DNA from: Candidatus Atribacteria bacterium 1244-E10-H5-B2
GTDB taxonomy: Bacteria > Atribacterota > JS1 > SB-45 > 34-128
Length of the DNA: 7,466 nt
Assembly (NCBI GenBank): GCA_003575245.1
Contig: NMQN01000439.1
Coordinates: forward strand, 1 to 7,466
Direction: 5' to 3'
Position numbers and translations under genes: made by a program. The notes below the pieces were generated by a model. The model saw only the letters and a list, made by a program, of their open reading frames with translations. It had not been told where the DNA came from and did not search any database. Below, piece by piece: positions 4,913-7,466 of the stretch (the stretch's first letter is position 1; every line of letters begins with the position of its first letter).

Positions 4913-6243
4913 CTTTTAGGAAGTCCTAAAGCAATATGTATTCTTGCCTTCTGTCTTTTAACAATTTCTGAATCCTCAACTTTCTTAACTTCTTTAATAG
5001 GTTCTTCTTCCCTGTGATCATCATCAACGATTCCTATTATCTGCTTTGAAGGTCTAAACTTATCAATATTTATAGATAATATCGCTTTCCTGGTTACTGT
5101 CTTTCCGCTGCCGGTTCTATACCAGTTTAGATATCCTAAAGTTTTGGCCCATTTAAAACACTCCGCTAACCGGTCATTTATTCTTTTTTGCTGTCCGGCT
5201 TTTATCCAATTATCCATTCTTAATATTTGTGCTAGTTTTTCAGAACTGATTTCTATAATATTGTTCAAATTCTTTCTTCTTCTCAGGGCATTTTCTTTAG
5301 AAAGCCATTTGATAAAAAGAGGTAGATGTTTGTTTGTTACACCCGGTAATTTCTCTTTTATCTCCGTATAAAGATCAAAACGCTCTAGGGCATAATAATT
5401 ATTTTCTATCTGATCTAGCAGAACTCTTGAAGGTATGATTTTAAAATATTTTAATTTTTCTTTTTTCTTCTTTTCATTATCAAGCACTTTTTTATCTGGG
5501 TCGGTATATAAAAAATGTATCTCCGGTATTATTGCCGATAGTATTTCAACCCTGTTAAATTCTTTAGTTTCAGGATCCCTTATAGTATAGGCCATAAGAC
5601 ATTGTATCGTGCTTAGATTTATCAGTGATTTATAAGCGTGATTTTCTTCTGCCCTGCTAAAATCTTCTTTTCCCAAATTATTTATATATTTTAACACGCC
5701 AAAACTTTCATAAAATTCTGCCGGGGTGAATTTAAGCGCATTACTGTTATTATTAATATTCCCCCTGTAACCATATTTAGCATAAATTTTCTGAATTGCA
5801 AAAACTGCCTGTTCTTCTGCTTTTGTTAAATCCCAGCCTATAATTTTAATATTTAGATCCTTAGCTTCTTTAACTAATTTTCTATCTTTTATTTCATCAA
5901 AAACTGATAACTGGTTATATTTTGTTATTGGAAATTTTTGCTCTAAGGAAGGTATGGAAACCTTAATTAATTCTGCTTTAATTTTTTCTTTTACTTTTTC
6001 TAGCTTTTTAATATCTTTTTTTTTAATATCTTTCTTTTCAAAAGTCTTGATTAACTTCTCAAAAAATTCAATTAAATCATCAGTATCTTCACTTGCATAA
6101 GTGTTTATAAATCTTTCCCGGTTATCAACCACTTCCGCAAATTGATGATATTCCGGCGTGTTTAAGAACTTAATTATTTTTTTCTGCTTTGCAACGTAAT
6201 TTAAGAGCTTTAGTAGTTTTTTTCTTCTTAAGTTGAGGTTCAT
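4909..6243 (-). CDS. Plasmid replication initiator (winged-helix, iteron-binding type)
   Basis: The product has 444 residues. A lysine-rich, coiled-coil-like N-terminal part (1-100) is followed by two segments that read like tandem winged-helix domains. The first is at about 137-245 (LTKAEEQAVFAIQKIYAKYGY, KFTPAEFYESFGV). The second is at about 265-396 (HLPLFIKWLSKENALRRR, SSEKLAQILRMD, WAKTLGYLNWYRTGSGKTVTRKAI). The tail (405-444) is highly charged. Two winged helices are the fold of Rep_3/RepA-like initiators that bind iterons and open theta origins. The iterons beginning at the stop codon make that role likely, although I cannot name a specific family. The ATG at 6243 has AAGGAG six bases upstream, overlapping the stop of the MerR-like gene, so translation is probably coupled. 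The GSGKT string lies in a wing hairpin and is not a Walker A motif. Confidence 0.75.
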   Translation of the reverse strand: MNLNLRRKKLLKLLNYVAKQKKIIKFLNTPEYHQFAEVVDNRERFINTYASEDTDDLIEFFEKLIKTFEKKDIKKKDIKKLEKVKEKIKAELIKVSIPSLEQKFPITKYNQLSVFDEIKDRKLVKEAKDLNIKIIGWDLTKAEEQAVFAIQKIYAKYGYRGNINNNSNALKFTPAEFYESFGVLKYINNLGKEDFSRAEENHAYKSLINLSTIQCLMAYTIRDPETKEFNRVEILSAIIPEIHFLYTDPDKKVLDNEKKKKEKLKYFKIIPSRVLLDQIENNYYALERFDLYTEIKEKLPGVTNKHLPLFIKWLSKENALRRRKNLNNIIEISSEKLAQILRMDNWIKAGQQKRINDRLAECFKWAKTLGYLNWYRTGSGKTVTRKAILSINIDKFRPSKQIIGIVDDDHREEEPIKEVKKVEDSEIVKRQKARIHIALGLPKR

Positions 6244-6255
6244 TATTATCTCCTT

Positions 6256-6699
6256 TTAATCATTCTTTAATTTTTTAAATAACCGCTGCAGCCAGGATAA
6301 CCGACGCCAGTTTTTATCAATGTATTTTTTAAGATCATTTACTTCTTCCCGGAGTTCCTGAATTGCTTTTTTCTGGTCCGCCATATTTTCCAGGCTATTT
6401 GAAATTACCTCTAAAAAATGCTGTTGTTGTTCTACTGCTGTTATGATCCTAGTTTCTTCTATTACTTCAATATTTCTGCTAAATTCCTGGCTTAACCGCT
6501 CTTTAATTTCTTCTGCGGTTTTACTGTTGTTTGCCATTTCGCAGATGATCCGCAGCACTTTTAAGGTTTCCTTTTTATACCTTTTCTTTCTTCCGGCGCC
6601 AGTAGATAATATAAATTCCGGATACCGGTCCCTGTAATATCTGGCTGTGCTTTCCGGGATCTTTAAAATCTTTGCTATTTTTGAAATCGTGTAAAGCAT
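6256..6699 (-). CDS. MerR-like HTH/coiled-coil plasmid protein, possible partition or copy-control factor
   Basis: This 147-residue protein opens with a MerR-type DNA-binding domain: ISKIAKILKIPESTARYYRDRYPEF (about 5-29) as helix-turn-helix and GAGRKKRYKKETLKVL (35-50) as wing and next helix. A middle stretch at 60-80 leads into a long coiled coil (about 83-128, NDLKKYI near the end). A short basic amphipathic end (WRRLSWLQRLFKKLKND) could contact membrane or DNA. There is no small-molecule-binding domain. Gram-positive plasmids often carry such proteins beside rep (DUF3967-like), and single-component partition proteins such as pSK1 Par share the HTH-plus-coiled-coil layout. It lies 12 bp upstream of rep and is probably translated with it. 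Partition, copy control and rep regulation are all inferences. Confidence 0.75.
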   Translation of the reverse strand: MLYTISKIAKILKIPESTARYYRDRYPEFILSTGAGRKKRYKKETLKVLRIICEMANNSKTAEEIKERLSQEFSRNIEVIEETRIITAVEQQQHFLEVISNSLENMADQKKAIQELREEVNDLKKYIDKNWRRLSWLQRLFKKLKND

Positions 6700-6710
6700 A
6701 GGCCTTAATA

Positions 6711-6890
6711 TTATCTTTTATTTTTTCTTCTTAATTTTTTCTTCTTTCCTTTTGCCTCAAAAAATCTGTCACTTTTGTTATATTCACTTTTACTTCTTTG
6801 TTTTTTTCCTTTCTTAAATTTTTTGCCATTCTTTCCCTTTACCATTTTTATTAATCCTTCCAGTTGGTTATAAGCTATTCTTATTGTCAT
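6711..6890 (-). CDS. Small, very lysine-rich protein (59 aa)
   Basis: The ATG at 6890 lies one base after the stop of the preceding zinc-ribbon gene, with GAGG about 10 bases upstream inside that gene. The TAA at 6711-6713 lies 11 bp before the MerR-like start. The peptide starts MTIRIAYNQLEGLIKMVKGK and then becomes almost purely basic, with KKFKKGKK near 23-30 and KKKKLRRKNKR at the end. It would bind nucleic acid nonspecifically if made. The tight packing between two better-supported genes argues for a real gene. The biased composition argues for caution, because A-rich DNA yields lysine runs by chance. No family is recognised. Confidence 0.45.
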   Translation of the reverse strand: MTIRIAYNQLEGLIKMVKGKNGKKFKKGKKQRSKSEYNKSDRFFEAKGKKKKLRRKNKR

Positions 6891-6891
6891 G

Positions 6892-7071
6892 TTAATTTAT
6901 CCTCTTTTTTATCTTTGATAATTTTTTAAAAAATCTTTTATAATTAATATTTGTTTCCTTCCATTTCTTTACAATTTCTTTTATCTCTTTACCGCAATAA
7001 GGACACCCTTTTAAATAACTTAGAATATTCCTGTTACAATAAGGACATTGTCTATATTTCTTTTTTTCCAT
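6892..7071 (-). CDS. Small zinc-ribbon protein (59 aa)
   Basis: The ATG at 7071 is preceded by AAAGAAAGG, a good ribosome binding site, and the frame runs 59 codons to TAA at 6892-6894. Two knuckles are plain: RQCPYCN (Cys9, Cys12) and KGCPYCG (Cys23, Cys26). Their 10-residue separation is compact for a four-cysteine zinc ribbon. The rest is basic and helical (EIVKKWKETNINYKRFFKKLSKIKK). Short zinc-ribbon proteins of this type usually bind nucleic acid or act as adaptor domains. It heads the tight cluster that ends with rep, which suggests a role in replication or its control, but nothing in the sequence specifies it. The plus-strand hydrophobic reading frame over the same bases is its shadow. 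Confidence 0.75.
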   Translation of the reverse strand: MEKKKYRQCPYCNRNILSYLKGCPYCGKEIKEIVKKWKETNINYKRFFKKLSKIKKRIN

Positions 7072-7136
7072 TTTTCTACCTTTCTTTTATTTAGTTTTGA
7101 AATAAATCACTGTTACAAAAATCAATGCTGTAATTC

Positions 7137-7466
7137 CTATAGTCGGTATATGGGCACTAACCTTTTATTCTTTCCTATTCTTCTCAACAGATTAAAATCA
7201 AATTTCAATAATGCCTCTACTTTTACCACCAGATAAGGATTATTCTTTTTCTGTAACCTTCTACTTAAGTTCATAAGATATTCCATACTCGGATCCCAAC
7301 ATTTTCTCTCTGCCTTAAAATCTTTTATTCTCTGCCCATATTCCAAATCTCTATTTTGTCCTGCACATATTTTTTCTTTTGAATCCTTATAACCCTTTTT
7401 ACCTGTCTTTTTATCTATCACATCTATTTGCTCTGCAGGAAAATTAAACTTACATGTCCGGCAACT
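7137..7466 (-). CDS. Hypothetical four-cysteine, probably zinc-binding, phage/plasmid-type protein (C-terminal part; 125 aa in total)
   Basis: Joined to the ATG at 143 through the circular overlap, this gives a basic protein of 125 residues. Four cysteines are visible: the pair Cys18/Cys21 (CRTCKF), Cys50 in ICAGQ and Cys72 in KCWDP. The layout CxxC, then CAG, then CW-P-S-EY resembles small uncharacterised cysteine proteins that I associate with Firmicutes phages. A four-Cys zinc site is inferred, not shown. The C-terminal half, from about residue 83, is Lys/Arg-rich with a short hydrophobic stretch and ends in RLVPIYRL. The next gene starts 65 bp downstream, at 7071, and is a second small cysteine protein, so the two may work together. 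No specific function can be assigned. Confidence 0.7.
   Translation of the reverse strand, partial: SCRTCKFNFPAEQIDVIDKKTGKKGYKDSKEKICAGQNRDLEYGQRIKDFKAERKCWDPSMEYLMNLSRRLQKKNNPYLVVKVEALLKFDFNLLRRIGKNKRLVPIYRL
7372..7466. repeat. Right copy of 95-bp terminal direct repeat (circular junction)
   Basis: This is the exact duplicate of bases 1-95. When the two copies are merged, the gene that seems to start with GTG near 7421 extends upstream to an ATG at 143 with a good ribosome binding site. That supports circularity. Confidence 0.95.

Noticed and set aside
5098..5130. GSGKT string in Rep suggesting a P-loop ATPase/helicase
   Set aside because: The residue four places before the GK is not glycine, and the string lies in a predicted wing hairpin near residues 378-382 with no Walker B or helicase motifs around it.
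7087..7164. Hydrophobic, membrane-helix-like frame (PTIGITALIFVTVIYF) on the minus strand between the four-cysteine and zinc-ribbon genes
   Set aside because: It follows an in-frame TAA and has no ATG or GTG and only a late TTG. A -1 frameshift from the upstream gene would be needed and no proper slippery heptamer is seen. It may be a relic.
7048..7236. Plus-strand frame of 62 codons starting MSIFLFFHF
   Set aside because: It lies opposite the zinc-ribbon and four-cysteine genes, and its Phe/Leu/Ser richness is what A-rich coding strands give in antisense. No ribosome binding site.

Overview
The window looks like one complete, small, circular plasmid-phage hybrid from a low-GC bacterium. The first 95 bases are repeated exactly as the last 95, and a gene reads through that junction without interruption, so the unit is about 7,371 bp. 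Strong purine-rich ribosome binding sites (AGGAG and AAGGAGA types), AGA/AGG arginine codons and Lys/Glu/Ile-rich proteins suggest a Firmicutes-like, possibly Halanaerobiales or Atribacterota-like, host. That host guess is low confidence. All convincing genes are on the minus strand, so in transcription order the map runs from high to low coordinates.

Replication and maintenance module (7071 to 4793): a 59-residue zinc-ribbon protein, a 59-residue lysine-rich protein, a MerR-like helix-turn-helix/coiled-coil protein and a 444-residue winged-helix replication initiator are packed head to tail with gaps of 1 to 12 bases. Just downstream of rep are four perfect 22-bp iterons and a shortened fifth copy that contains the rep stop codon. 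An AT-only tract follows, which together look like a theta-type origin.

Virion module (4584 to 1354): an HNH endonuclease, a P27-type small terminase, a phage-family protein of unknown function and an HK97-fold major capsid protein. No large terminase, portal, prohead protease, connector, tail or lysis gene is present anywhere on the circle. Two large inverted-repeat structures lie in the 445-bp gap before the capsid gene.

Recombination module (1353 to 144): a terminator, a GC-richer segment with a relic of a second tyrosine recombinase inside an inverted repeat, then a catalytic-domain-only tyrosine recombinase with its own promoter and repeat-rich control region. A four-cysteine protein gene follows and crosses the circle junction.

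Interpretation (inference): the element resembles a minimal phage satellite that replicates as an iteron plasmid and may integrate. It would supply its own capsid shell and packaging-specificity factors (HNH, TerS) and take the packaging motor, portal, protease and tails from a helper phage. Capsid-forming phage-inducible islands (cf-PICIs) are the nearest described idea, but they carry a fuller head module and a different replication module. A decayed phage-plasmid is the main alternative.
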